64,000 bases of DNA, from the NCBI RefSeq assembly GCF_013415125.1, contig NZ_JACCDE010000002.1, forward strand, positions 1 to 64,000, in the 5' to 3' direction. Below are positions 36,960-45,133 of the stretch, one piece after another. The stretch is from Vreelandella glaciei. GTDB taxonomy: Bacteria; Pseudomonadota; Gammaproteobacteria; Pseudomonadales; Halomonadaceae. How positions within the stretch are numbered: position 1 is the stretch's first letter; each line of letters starts with the position of its first letter. The translations under genes and the position numbers were made by a program. The notes under the pieces are model-generated. The model made no database searches and was not told the origin of the DNA. It saw only the letters and a program-made list of their open reading frames with translations.

Positions 36960-37151
36960 TTGAGGTGTGAGTTAATCACGCAGATGCGTGTCACACCGAT
37001 AGGGATGCAGGTCGATTCAAGGAGTGAATCAATCGACAATCAGAGCGCTGGTCAGGGTTAAATTCCAAGGTTGGAGCGGAAAGGAAGCTAGCGCTAGTCA
37101 TTGTCAAAGTATTGTGTCCTTAGACCCCGCTGATGCGGGGTCTGATTTTTT
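36960..37151 (+). ncRNA. Structured 3' RNA downstream of gene 2, homologous to that of gene 1
   Basis: Hairpins: GGTGTGA/TCACACC (36964-36970 with 36991-36997) and GATTC-aaggagt-GAATC (37014-37030), which has the GGA loop seen after gene 1. The closing stem AGCGCTGG/CTAGCGCT (37044-37051 with 37088-37095) is followed by the terminator. The stem core TCAGGGTTAA-TTCCAAGG-TGGAG is shared with gene 1, and the stem has changed on both sides so as to keep pairing. It has fewer GGA loops than its partner, so CsrA binding is less certain. Confidence 0.6.
37123..37151 (+). terminator. Intrinsic terminator after gene 2 RNA
   Basis: GACCCCGC (37123-37130) pairs with GCGGGGTC (37135-37142), then TGA and six T (37146-37151). 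Confidence 0.92.
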
Positions 37152-37444
37152 GTGACATCCCACACTCTCTCAAACCATTTTTCTCTCGTTTAAGGTGCTG
37201 CTTTCTAGGGGAGCCTAATTTCATTGCGTCGCTATGTATAGATAGCAGCCATATGAGTAATTAATGCACAATCATTTTGGGCACAAAAGGGTTGGTTAAT
37301 TATTTTTAAGCGATATTTTGGTGTAAGTGTTTAATTATTAAATAATAATTTATATGTCTTTTTTGTCGCCTAATGTGCAACGTAAAGCGTAACAGCCGTT
37401 CTAATCATCATCGAACGGAATCCATGAATAATGAGGAGAACACC

Positions 37445-37774
37445 ATGCTGCTAAAAGAAATGAGCAAAAATGTCGCCCTGGTAGGTATTGCTTTTGGTCT
37501 GGTCGCGAGCCCTCTGGCGATGGCGCACTCATCTATTGAGCTGAACCAAGACCGTACCGCTGGTCAGGGTGTCATCGACAAACCTGAGTCACATGCCGCT
37601 TCAAAACAATCTCATGTCTCGGCGGGCGACTTGAACCGTGATGAAAGCGAGAGCTTGGACTTTTCGCCCTCCAGTAGCCGTCCTTCTACGGCTGAAGAAG
37701 GGTCTACTTCTCGCCAAGAGGGTTACACTTCAGGGGAACTCAACCGGGGTGAAGGCGATAGTACCGACTGGTAA
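37445..37774 (+). CDS. Small exported protein with internal repeats, paralogue 3 of 3
   Basis: A 109-residue protein with a Sec signal peptide (ALVGIAFGLVASPLAMA, cleavage about 27) almost identical to those of the two upstream paralogues. The mature part starts SSIELNQD and holds two copies of the family unit (about 49-68, SAGDLNRDESES; about 87-107, TSGELNRGEGDS), ending DW. ATG 37445 follows GAGGAG; ATG 37424 is possible but unsupported. No sigma-54 promoter or 3' RNA like those of genes 1 and 2 is seen, so this copy seems to be regulated differently. Its leader has a CCGTTC/GAACGG hairpin near 37396-37418. Confidence 0.8.
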   Translation: MLLKEMSKNVALVGIAFGLVASPLAMAHSSIELNQDRTAGQGVIDKPESHAASKQSHVSAGDLNRDESESLDFSPSSSRPSTAEEGSTSRQEGYTSGELNRGEGDSTDW

Positions 37775-37816
37775 ATAATGGAATAAGTGTAACTGCTAAT
37801 GTAATCGTTGCTCGCT

Positions 37817-37842
37817 AAAAACCCCGCCGAAGCGGGGTTTTT
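37817..37842. terminator. Bidirectional intrinsic terminator
   Basis: AAAAACCCCG pairs with CGGGGTTTTT around a 6-base loop, between paralogue 3 and the convergent copper chaperone gene. It can serve both. Confidence 0.92.
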
Positions 37843-37866
37843 GCTATATGTTAACTGCAGCCCACA

Positions 37867-38361
37867 TCAGTGGTGATGCCCATCAGCAGCTTCGCTGCCT
37901 TCCTGGGCGCTCTGTATCCAGACTTCAATATCCACATCGTCTTGTTCTGCAAAGGTGAGCGTGAGAGGGAACCGCTCACCCTCCTTTAACGGCTCGCTTA
38001 GGCCAATCAGCATTAAGTGAAAGCCGCCACCCGGCCGCATGGTATAAGTCTCCCCTGCCTCGACACGAATCTCATCCACATGCCGCATCTGCATCATATC
38101 GCCGTCCATTTGCATATCATGCAGCTCAACGTTGCTGCTCACAGGGCTGCTCGCGCCGATAAGAGTAATAGGGTCTGAAAAGGCGGTGATATCGATGTAG
38201 GCTGCGCCGTTTACCGCCCCCGGTGGGGTAGGGGTAGCGAAGGGATGCGCAATGCGCAGAGCCTTAGTTTTTACGTCGTGGGCTACGGCCATAGATGCCA
38301 TCGAAATAGACATAGCGCTAATCAAGAGTATGCCACCCAGCCAAGCCGTCGGTTTTAGCAT
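37867..38361 (-). CDS. Periplasmic copper chaperone PCu(A)C
   Basis: A 164-residue protein with a signal peptide (residues 1-27). The copper site of the PCu(A)C family is visible: VELHDMQMDGDMMQMRHV followed after about 20 residues by GFHLMLIG. Histidine and methionines bind Cu(I), delivered to cytochrome oxidase CuA. The C-terminal GHHH may also bind metal. It is a single gene with no Sco or oxidase gene beside it. Confidence 0.88.
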   Translation of the reverse strand: MLKPTAWLGGILLISAMSISMASMAVAHDVKTKALRIAHPFATPTPPGAVNGAAYIDITAFSDPITLIGASSPVSSNVELHDMQMDGDMMQMRHVDEIRVEAGETYTMRPGGGFHLMLIGLSEPLKEGERFPLTLTFAEQDDVDIEVWIQSAQEGSEAADGHHH

Positions 38362-38448
38362 GCGGTAATTCCTTTGTTGTTAATTGAGTCCAGGATAGAC
38401 GAACAAACCATAAAGGTAGCAAAGTGGTGTCGCCTGGGTAATAAGCGC

Positions 38449-39192
38449 CTACTGCGGTGTGATGCCGCGTGTATCACCATGTACATTTCGGTAATGATCA
38501 TCCCAGAGTAGTACGGCACCCGCGACAGCGCCGGGAATCAGAAATAGATTGGCCAGCGGAATCCAGGTGATTAGCGTGACTAATCCTCCAAAACTGAGGC
38601 TTTGCCACCAGTGTTTCGAGAGCCGTTGGCGCATATCGGCAAACGTCACCTTATTGTTATCCATTGGGTAGTCTAGATAAGTAATGGCCATGATCCAGGC
38701 GGAGAATAGCGCCCACAGCAGGGGGGATACTAAGTTCAGCCCTGGGATCCAGCTAAGCACAAACAGACCGGCGGCACGGGGCAAAATATAGGCGAGCTTA
38801 ACAAATTCGCGGCCAATGGCATCAATGGCTGTTTTAGTAAGGTTGCGGTCATCAATCGGTTCACGGCCAGTCACTTGGGTTTCGACTTTAGCGGCCAAAA
38901 AACCGTAAAAAGGCGCGGCGATCAGGCTGGTCACCAGCGTGAAGGTAAAAAACACTACTACTAACAGGCTAATCACGAAAAGAGGCCAGATAAGCCAGGA
39001 GAGCCAATCAAGCCATGTTGGCACCATGTTCATCCAATGATCTAGCCAACCACCGAAGCGGTTGAGCACGAAGCTGAACATGCTGACGTAAACAATCAGG
39101 TTGACTAAAATAGGCAGAAAAACATAGCGTCGCATACCTGACTGATACACGCAGCGTGTACCTCGGCTAAGCGCAGTGACAGCATCCAGCAT
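38449..39192 (-). CDS. cysZ: Sulfate transporter CysZ
   Basis: A 247-residue inner-membrane protein with hydrophobic segments near 24-45, 60-95, 140-185 and 200-230. Characteristic are LIAAPFYGFLAAKVE and LDYPMDNNKVTFADMRQRL. CysZ mediates sulfate entry for cysteine synthesis. It is transcribed towards the copper chaperone gene. Confidence 0.88.
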   Translation of the reverse strand: MLDAVTALSRGTRCVYQSGMRRYVFLPILVNLIVYVSMFSFVLNRFGGWLDHWMNMVPTWLDWLSWLIWPLFVISLLVVVFFTFTLVTSLIAAPFYGFLAAKVETQVTGREPIDDRNLTKTAIDAIGREFVKLAYILPRAAGLFVLSWIPGLNLVSPLLWALFSAWIMAITYLDYPMDNNKVTFADMRQRLSKHWWQSLSFGGLVTLITWIPLANLFLIPGAVAGAVLLWDDHYRNVHGDTRGITPQ

Positions 39193-39221
39193 GGTGGGGG
39201 AGACTCCTTGTGATTCAAACG

Positions 39222-39248
39222 TCCAGGCCGCTTAACAGCCTGGACGTA
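39222..39248 (-). terminator. Probable terminator of the pst-phoU operon
   Basis: CGTCCAGGC and GCCTGGACG form a 9-bp hairpin just after phoU on the minus strand, followed by TTTG. The T-run is short, so efficiency is uncertain. Confidence 0.55.
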
Positions 39249-39272
39249 TTGCAGGAGGAAACCCCTTTCAGG

Positions 39273-39998
39273 TCAAGACTTTTTTAGTACCTGCGGGTCA
39301 AGGTTGTCGGGGTCGCTATGGCGAATATCCAACCCTTTGACAAGATAAACCACGTACTCGGCAAGGTTATCGGCATGGTCACCGACACGCTCGAGGGCGC
39401 GCAGAACCCACATGATGCTGAGTACAGAGGTAATGGAGCGAGAATCTTCCATCATAAACGTCATGAGTGAGCGCATCGCGCTGCTGTACTCGTCGTCCAC
39501 CAGCTCGTCTTCACGTACTACCTGCATGGCTAAGTCGGTGTCAAAGCGGGCAAAGGCGGTGAGCGCATCGCGCAGCATTTTGCGCACATGCTCGCTGATG
39601 TGCCGTACTTCCACCAAACCACGAATGGTGCTGGTACTTTCACTCAGCAGCAGGGCGTTACGGGCGATTTTGCTGGCCTCATCGCCGATGCGCTCAAGAT
39701 CAGACGTGGCACGAATAACGGCCAGCACTAGGCGTAGATCAGACGCCGCAGGCTGTCGCCGCGCCAGTACCCGGGTGCATTCGTCGTCGATTTGCAGCTG
39801 CAGATCGTTGACCTGACGATCATTGTCGCGCACTTGTTCGGCTAGGCGGGTGTCGCCTTCCAGAAGCGCAAAGACGGCATCCTGCACTTGCTTCTCTACC
39901 AGACCGCCCATGGCCATCAGATGGGTTTTTAGCTCTTCCAGCTCCTGGTTGAACTGGCGAGAGATATGCTGGCTGTGAGAGTCGCTAGTAATATCCAT
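39273..39998 (-). CDS. phoU: Phosphate signalling protein PhoU
   Basis: A 241-residue all-helical protein with two PhoU repeats, each holding the E/DxxxD metal-binding pattern (DLERIGDEASKIARN near 94-108; ALERVGDHADNLAEYVV near 199-215). It links Pst transport to PhoR and dampens the Pho response. It is the last gene of pstC-pstA-pstB-phoU. Confidence 0.96.
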   Translation of the reverse strand: MDITSDSHSQHISRQFNQELEELKTHLMAMGGLVEKQVQDAVFALLEGDTRLAEQVRDNDRQVNDLQLQIDDECTRVLARRQPAASDLRLVLAVIRATSDLERIGDEASKIARNALLLSESTSTIRGLVEVRHISEHVRKMLRDALTAFARFDTDLAMQVVREDELVDDEYSSAMRSLMTFMMEDSRSITSVLSIMWVLRALERVGDHADNLAEYVVYLVKGLDIRHSDPDNLDPQVLKKS

Positions 39999-40029
39999 GG
40001 AGCACTCCTGACGTTTCAGTCGCTAAGGC

Positions 40030-40845
40030 CTAGGTAATGCGGCCGGTGATGTAGTTTTCGGTGTGTTGCAAACGGGGGTTGGTGAAGACCTGATCGGTAG
40101 GCCCGTACTCAACCAGCTCACCTTGATGCAAAAAGGCGGTGTAGTCCGATACGCGCGCCGCTTGTTGCATATTGTGAGTAACCAGTACCAGCGTTAGCTC
40201 CGACTTGAGATTACGGATCAACTCCTCAATTTTGAGCGTTGAAATCGGGTCTAGCGCTGACGCGGGTTCATCAAGCAGCAGCACATCGGGCTGTACTGCT
40301 AAGGTGCGGGCGATGACTAGGCGCTGCTGCTGTCCACCGGAAAGCTGCCAGGCGGAGCGGTGCAGGCGGTCTTTCACTTCATCCCATAGCGCGGCGGAGG
40401 TTAATGCCCACTCAATAATATCGTCCCTTTTGCGCTTGGGAAGGCGCTGCTGTAACCGCAGGCCAAAGGCCACGTTTTCATAGATCGACATAGGGAAGGG
40501 GTTGGGGGTTTGAAACACCATTCCTACTCGCCGCCGCAGCTCGGTCACGTTCGTTTGCGGGTCGTGAATGTCCTGCCCTTCCAACGTGATTTTGCCGCTA
40601 TGGGTCACTGTCTCATTGAGATCGTGCAGCCGATTAATTGCCCGTAACAGCGTTGACTTACCGCATCCCGACGGGCCAATGAAGGCCGTCACACGATGTC
40701 GCGGAACACTGAGGGTTAAGTCGCGCAACGCCGCTTTCCCCGCATAGGCGAGGCTTAAGTGATCAATGCTCAGGCAGCTGTGCTCGGACGAAAAGTGCGC
40801 CACTGGTACCTGAGCGGTATTGGCTGAATGTAAAGGCGCTAGCAT
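40030..40845 (-). CDS. pstB: Phosphate ABC transporter ATP-binding protein
   Basis: A 271-residue ABC ATPase. Walker A is [19 protein letters not shown], the signature is [16 protein letters not shown], and Walker B is [21 protein letters not shown]. The C-terminal [11 protein letters not shown] is typical of PstB. It overlaps pstA by seven bases. Confidence 0.97.
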   Translation of the reverse strand: MLAPLHSANTAQVPVAHFSSEHSCLSIDHLSLAYAGKAALRDLTLSVPRHRVTAFIGPSGCGKSTLLRAINRLHDLNETVTHSGKITLEGQDIHDPQTNVTELRRRVGMVFQTPNPFPMSIYENVAFGLRLQQRLPKRKRDDIIEWALTSAALWDEVKDRLHRSAWQLSGGQQQRLVIARTLAVQPDVLLLDEPASALDPISTLKIEELIRNLKSELTLVLVTHNMQQAARVSDYTAFLHQGELVEYGPTDQVFTNPRLQHTENYITGRIT

Positions 40846-42263
40846 TCGTTTCCCCGTTGACGCCTAAGATAATGACGCAGAAATATGGCAGTTAGATTAA
40901 GCACTAGCACAATCAACACTAAAAGTAGCGCCGTGGCGTAAACCAGCGGGATCGCGGCCTGCACATCTTCGCCGTGAAAGGCGGTATCAAATAAATGATA
41001 GCCAAGGTGCATGAACTTGCGCTCTAAATGTAGGTAAGGAAATTCGCCATCAATGGGCATTTGTGGCGCTAGCTTGGCAACGCCGACAAGCATCAGTGGC
41101 GCCACTTCGCCTGCCGCGCGGGCGACCGCTAAAATAACGCCTGTCAGCATGGCCGGTGCCGCCATGGGCAGTACGATGCGGGTAAGCATCTCCAGGCGAG
41201 TAGCCCCGAGCGCCACGGCGCCTTCGCGCTGGGCCTCAGGAATACGCGCGAGCCCCTCCTCGGTTGCCACGATCACGACGGGCAGGGTTAGCAGGGCGAG
41301 AGTTAACGAGGCCCACAGCAGCCCGCCGGTGCCAAACGTGGGCGAGGGCAGCGTATCGCTGAAAAACCACTCATCCAGCGAGCCGCCAATGCCGTAAACA
41401 AACACTCCCAAGCCGAAAACGCCATACACAATGGACGGCACCCCCGCTAGATTACGCACGCCAATGCGCACCAGGCGCGTCAGCCGCCCCTGGTGAGCAA
41501 TTTCATTAAGATAAATAGCGGCCAGCACGCCAAATGGCGTGACCATGACGGACATTAAAATCACCATTAGCACGGTGCCAAATATCGCCGGCCACACGCC
41601 CCCGTCGGTATTGGCTGCTCGAGGCCCTTCGCTGAGAAACCGCCATACCCCATCGCCCCAGACATGGGTTTTCTGCCACCAGCTCATCGCATTTGGGGCT
41701 TGAGCGCTGACGACACTGGCCAACGGCTGGCGCAAGGTTTGGCCATCCACGGTGGTTAGCAGTAGCTGGCTCTCTTGGCGTTGGCTGGCGGGGAGCGCCA
41801 ATAAAGTCGCTAACCGGTGCCAGGCAGCGTCACCCTCCCAGCGCTGGCCGTCTTGCTCAATGGCCGACAAGCGGCCAATAAAATCCCCCCAAGGGCTTCG
41901 CTCCAGGCGAATCAAGTCGGTTGGCTGTGCGCGTTCGGCAATCTCCTCAATCGTCACCCAGCGCCAGCGAGCGCCCTCTATGTCCTGATTGCCGGTAAAG
42001 TACAGCCGTTCATCTCCCGCTTGCTGGGGGAGCTCGACCTCGCGCACGGCATGGCCAGCAAAGGTGTCACCCGAACGCAGAGTGACCTCTTCAAGCGTTG
42101 CGGGCCAGAAGTGTCCAAGCCCACGCACTAATAGTAGCGCCAGTAGAGCACCCAGCATCAGCAAGGAGAGCGCTACGCTGGCCGCGCATAGCCAGGGCCA
42201 TAAATCATTTAACCAATTAAAACGAGGGCGGCGAGAGGCGGTGTTGACCTTGCCAGCTTTCAT
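40839..42263 (-). CDS. pstA: Phosphate ABC transporter permease PstA
   Basis: A 474-residue permease. A first helix (residues 25-50) is followed by a periplasmic insert of about 180 residues (roughly 55-235). Six helices and the permease loop [31 protein letters not shown] then follow. The large insert is the form found in Pseudomonas and relatives and is absent in E. coli PstA (296 residues). The start overlaps pstC by four bases (ATGA). Confidence 0.93.
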   Translation of the reverse strand: MKAGKVNTASRRPRFNWLNDLWPWLCAASVALSLLMLGALLALLLVRGLGHFWPATLEEVTLRSGDTFAGHAVREVELPQQAGDERLYFTGNQDIEGARWRWVTIEEIAERAQPTDLIRLERSPWGDFIGRLSAIEQDGQRWEGDAAWHRLATLLALPASQRQESQLLLTTVDGQTLRQPLASVVSAQAPNAMSWWQKTHVWGDGVWRFLSEGPRAANTDGGVWPAIFGTVLMVILMSVMVTPFGVLAAIYLNEIAHQGRLTRLVRIGVRNLAGVPSIVYGVFGLGVFVYGIGGSLDEWFFSDTLPSPTFGTGGLLWASLTLALLTLPVVIVATEEGLARIPEAQREGAVALGATRLEMLTRIVLPMAAPAMLTGVILAVARAAGEVAPLMLVGVAKLAPQMPIDGEFPYLHLERKFMHLGYHLFDTAFHGEDVQAAIPLVYATALLLVLIVLVLNLTAIFLRHYLRRQRGNEC

Positions 42264-43378
42264 GAAGTGCCTCCCATCTGGCGATAACGGCGGCGCAGGC
42301 GCTGGCGGACAACCTCGGCTAGGGTGTTAACCAGGAACGTGAAGATAAACAGCACCAGCGCGGCAAAAATCAGCAGATGATAGGTCTGGCCGCCAGGTGA
42401 CGCTTCAGGAAGCTCGATGGCAATAGCCGCTGCCATGGAGCGCATCCCTTCGAAAGGGCTGGCGCTAAACAGAGCGGTGTTGCCACTGGCCATCAGTACA
42501 ATCATGGTTTCGCCCACTGCACGGCCCGCGCCGATCATCACCGCCGAGAAAATACCTGGGCCCGCCGCCGCCAGTGCCACCTTCCACAGCGCCTGCCAAC
42601 GGCTGGCACCCAGCGCCTGGGCGCCCTCTATCAGGGTCGAAGGCACATCGGCAAGGGCATCTTCTGCCAATGAGTAGATGCTGGGGATAACGGCAAACCC
42701 CATCGCCAGGCCGACAATCAGGGCATTGCGGGTGGCGTAATCCATCCCAAAGCGCTGGTCGAGCAACTGACGCAGATCCCCGCCCAGCCACAGCTGTTCC
42801 ATCCACGGCGCAAGCCATAGCGCTATCACCACCATCAGAGCAAGCCACGGTATTAGCCAGAGACCTGCCCAGGAGAGCGGCAAACGGCGCTGCAGGCGGG
42901 CTTTGGCCAGTTGCCAGAGCAAGCCCGCAAGCCCGGCACTGAGCGGCAGCCAGACCATCAGCACTAAAGCGCTGGCCAAGTGTCGCTCTACCCACGGTGC
43001 CAAAATGAGCCCGGCAATAAAGCCCACCACCACGCCCGGAATGGCCTCCATCATTTCGAGTGCGGGTTTGATGCGCGTGCGCAAGCGCGCTGACATAAAC
43101 AGCGCAGAGTAGATCGCCGCCCCTAAGGCGACGGGAATCGCAAACAGCAGCGCAGCCAGCGCGGCTTTAAGGGTGCCCCACGCCAGCGGAGAGAGCTTGG
43201 CCAGGGCCAAGCTCTCTCCAATCGCCAGTAGTGGCAGCGTTTCCCATATCAGAAAAACGCCGATAGCGAGAATCGCCAGCAGCACCCCGACACCACCAGC
43301 GGTGATTAACCCGGTGGCCACACGATCCTGAAGCAAGCGCAATGGCTGCCGAGAAGAGGTTAACCGAGGTGGGGTCAT
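42260..43378 (-). CDS. pstC: Phosphate ABC transporter permease PstC
   Basis: A 372-residue permease with about eight hydrophobic segments. LEMMEAIPGVVVGFIAGLILAPWV and the permease motif EDALADVPSTLIEGAQALGASRWQALWKV identify PstC. It works with PstA and PstB to import phosphate. It is shorter than the Pseudomonas form. It is separated from the binding-protein gene by 161 bases that contain a Pho-box-like site. Confidence 0.93.
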   Translation of the reverse strand: MTPPRLTSSRQPLRLLQDRVATGLITAGGVGVLLAILAIGVFLIWETLPLLAIGESLALAKLSPLAWGTLKAALAALLFAIPVALGAAIYSALFMSARLRTRIKPALEMMEAIPGVVVGFIAGLILAPWVERHLASALVLMVWLPLSAGLAGLLWQLAKARLQRRLPLSWAGLWLIPWLALMVVIALWLAPWMEQLWLGGDLRQLLDQRFGMDYATRNALIVGLAMGFAVIPSIYSLAEDALADVPSTLIEGAQALGASRWQALWKVALAAAGPGIFSAVMIGAGRAVGETMIVLMASGNTALFSASPFEGMRSMAAAIAIELPEASPGGQTYHLLIFAALVLFIFTFLVNTLAEVVRQRLRRRYRQMGGTS

Positions 43379-43517
43379 GTCGCTATCATGACAAAACTAG
43401 GCATGGCAAAACCGGGGTGATCACAGTACTGACCAGCATGTATTGAAAGAGTGGGTCGTGAAGAGAGCTTATAGTGAAAACGGTGCATAGAATGACTTCC
43501 TACTCTAAGACGATTAT

Positions 43518-43535
43518 GTGTCAATTAGATGACAG
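43518..43535 (-). promoter_or_regulatory. Pho-box-like site between the binding-protein gene and pstC
   Basis: On the minus strand CTGTCAT-CTAA-TTGACAC has one perfect and one degenerate half-site with correct spacing. It begins five bases after the pstS-like stop and lies 140 bases before pstC, so it could drive pstCAB-phoU separately. Confidence 0.55.
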
Positions 43536-43539
43536 CGGC

Positions 43540-44502
43540 TTACCACCTTTGCTGTGCGTCAAGGACGCTTGGGGTTAAGGGGACAAAACCGGATGCGCGT
43601 GCAATTTGCTGGCCTTCATCGGACATGATCAACGCCAGTAGTGCCTGCTCGGCGGGCGGCAAGGATGCCCCGGGCGGCAGGTTCACGTATAGGTACAGGT
43701 AGCGCGACAGCGGATAATTACCGCTCTGTATCGCTGCTTCATCGGGTGTTATGGCGATGCCGTCATCGTCATAAAGGCTTACTGCGCGCACGGCTGGCGT
43801 CAGGTGGTTAAACCCGGCATACCCCATTGCATTGGCAGACTCGCCCACCGCAGCGACGACGGCCGATGAGCCTGGGTGTTCGCTAATATCGTTGCGAAAG
43901 AGGCCACCGCACAGCGCCCGTTGTTGAAATAGGCCATGGGTGCCGGAGGCAAGGTTACGCCCATGGAGCGCAATACTGCCAAATGACCAGTCACGCGTTG
44001 CTGAGAGCTGATCCCAGCGCCGTATCGACGCCTCGGCGCCACAGGCACGCGAAGTCGAGAAAATCGCATCGACCTGCTGGCGGGTGAGCGCGCGCAGCGG
44101 ATTATGGCGGTGGACGACCACAATCAGCGCATCACGGGCGACCTTTAACTCCAGCGGCGGGTAGCCGTAGCGCTCAATGAAGTTATCACGCTCTTCAGTG
44201 CTCATCGGGCGGGACATCGGCCCCAGCCGGGTGGTACCTGCCATTAGCGCGGTTGGCGCGCTGGCCGAGCCGCTGGCTTGAAATTGCAGCTTTACCTCTG
44301 GGTAGCGGGAAGTCAGTGTTTCGCCCCAGCGCAGCATGAGCCCAGCCATGGTGTCAGAACCGACGGCACCTAACGTGCCGGTTATCGGCAGTGATTGCCC
44401 CCAAGTAGGCGGCGTTACCAGCAGTAGGGCCATCATCACCCAGCAACCTACGGTGTGCCGTAGCGATAAAAGGTAGCTTCTATGAGATGAAAGAGTATTC
44501 AA
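43540..44502 (-). CDS. PstS-like phosphate-binding protein
   Basis: A 320-residue periplasmic binding protein with a signal peptide of about 36 residues. GAVGSDTMAGLMLRW, QFQASGSASAPTAL and GRNLASGTHGLFQ form the phosphate pocket pattern (S, T, G-S-A-S, R, SGT) of the Pseudomonas-type PstS. The start is probably TTG at 44502 with AAGAGG eight bases upstream. It is followed by pstC in the same direction and is expected to feed phosphate to PstCAB. Confidence 0.87.
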   Translation of the reverse strand: MNTLSSHRSYLLSLRHTVGCWVMMALLLVTPPTWGQSLPITGTLGAVGSDTMAGLMLRWGETLTSRYPEVKLQFQASGSASAPTALMAGTTRLGPMSRPMSTEERDNFIERYGYPPLELKVARDALIVVVHRHNPLRALTRQQVDAIFSTSRACGAEASIRRWDQLSATRDWSFGSIALHGRNLASGTHGLFQQRALCGGLFRNDISEHPGSSAVVAAVGESANAMGYAGFNHLTPAVRAVSLYDDDGIAITPDEAAIQSGNYPLSRYLYLYVNLPPGASLPPAEQALLALIMSDEGQQIARASGFVPLTPSVLDAQQRW

Positions 44503-44620
44503 ACAAGCGTCCTCTTATGGTTAACTGAATCCATTCACTTGTGTTGCGACGCAGCAACGCCCCTTGGCAATGTGCCTTACTGCAACCTTTACAACAATAA
44601 ACTGACTAAGCGACGAACCC

Positions 44621-45037
44621 ATGACTCTTCTGGAAACCGATTTGGATGACGTACCGGCCCCTCAAGGGCAGCTTACTTTAAAATTACTGGCTTCCCGCCA
44701 AGATACCAATCTTTATGGTGATATACCCGGTGGTTGGCTAGTCAATCAAATGGATCAGGCAGCTGAGCTTGCAGCCTGCCGCGAAGCAGGAGGGCGAACG
44801 GCCACCGTGGCGATTGAAGCCATGGACTTTTTGAGCCCTGTGCGCGTCGGCTCAATGGTCAGTGTCTACACCCAGGTACAAGAGATCGGTCATAGCTCAA
44901 TCAAAATTGATGTAGAAGTATGGGTACGCCCGCCCCATGGGCAGCGGATTGAAGAGCGTCAAAAGGTGACAGAGGCGCGTTTTGTAATGGTCGCATTAGA
45001 CGATAATGGGCGGATCCGAGCGGTACACAGCGAGTAG
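44621..45037 (+). CDS. Acyl-CoA thioesterase (YciA-like hotdog)
   Basis: A 138-residue single-hotdog thioesterase. DTNLYGDIPGGWLVNQMDQAAELAACREAGG contains the active-site asparagine/aspartate and helix, and TVAIEAMDFLSPVRVGSMVSVYTQV follows. It hydrolyses acyl-CoA esters; YciA prefers short to medium chains. It is divergent from the PstS-like gene and ends before a strong terminator. Confidence 0.88.
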   Translation: MTLLETDLDDVPAPQGQLTLKLLASRQDTNLYGDIPGGWLVNQMDQAAELAACREAGGRTATVAIEAMDFLSPVRVGSMVSVYTQVQEIGHSSIKIDVEVWVRPPHGQRIEERQKVTEARFVMVALDDNGRIRAVHSE

Positions 45038-45080
45038 CTCTTTCTTATCAACTCTTTCAATGTTCCCGCCTAAAATAGCA

Positions 45081-45103
45081 AAAGGGCGCTCAGTGCGCCC
45101 TTT
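45081..45103. terminator. Bidirectional intrinsic terminator
   Basis: AAAGGGCGC and GCGCCCTTT around a 5-base loop, between the thioesterase gene and the convergent TRAP binding protein gene. Confidence 0.88.
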
Positions 45104-45133
45104 GCCGTAATTGCTGCTTACCTGCCTGGATAA

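Noticed and set aside
35741-37151. Known riboswitch classes (cyclic-di-GMP, glutamine, cobalamin) for the 3' structured RNAs
   Set aside because: No matching core motif was found, and the elements lie downstream of coding regions next to terminators, not upstream of a gene they could control.
37262-37300. Sigma-54 promoter for paralogue 3 (GGGCAC at 37279)
   Set aside because: No GC at the required ten-base spacing.
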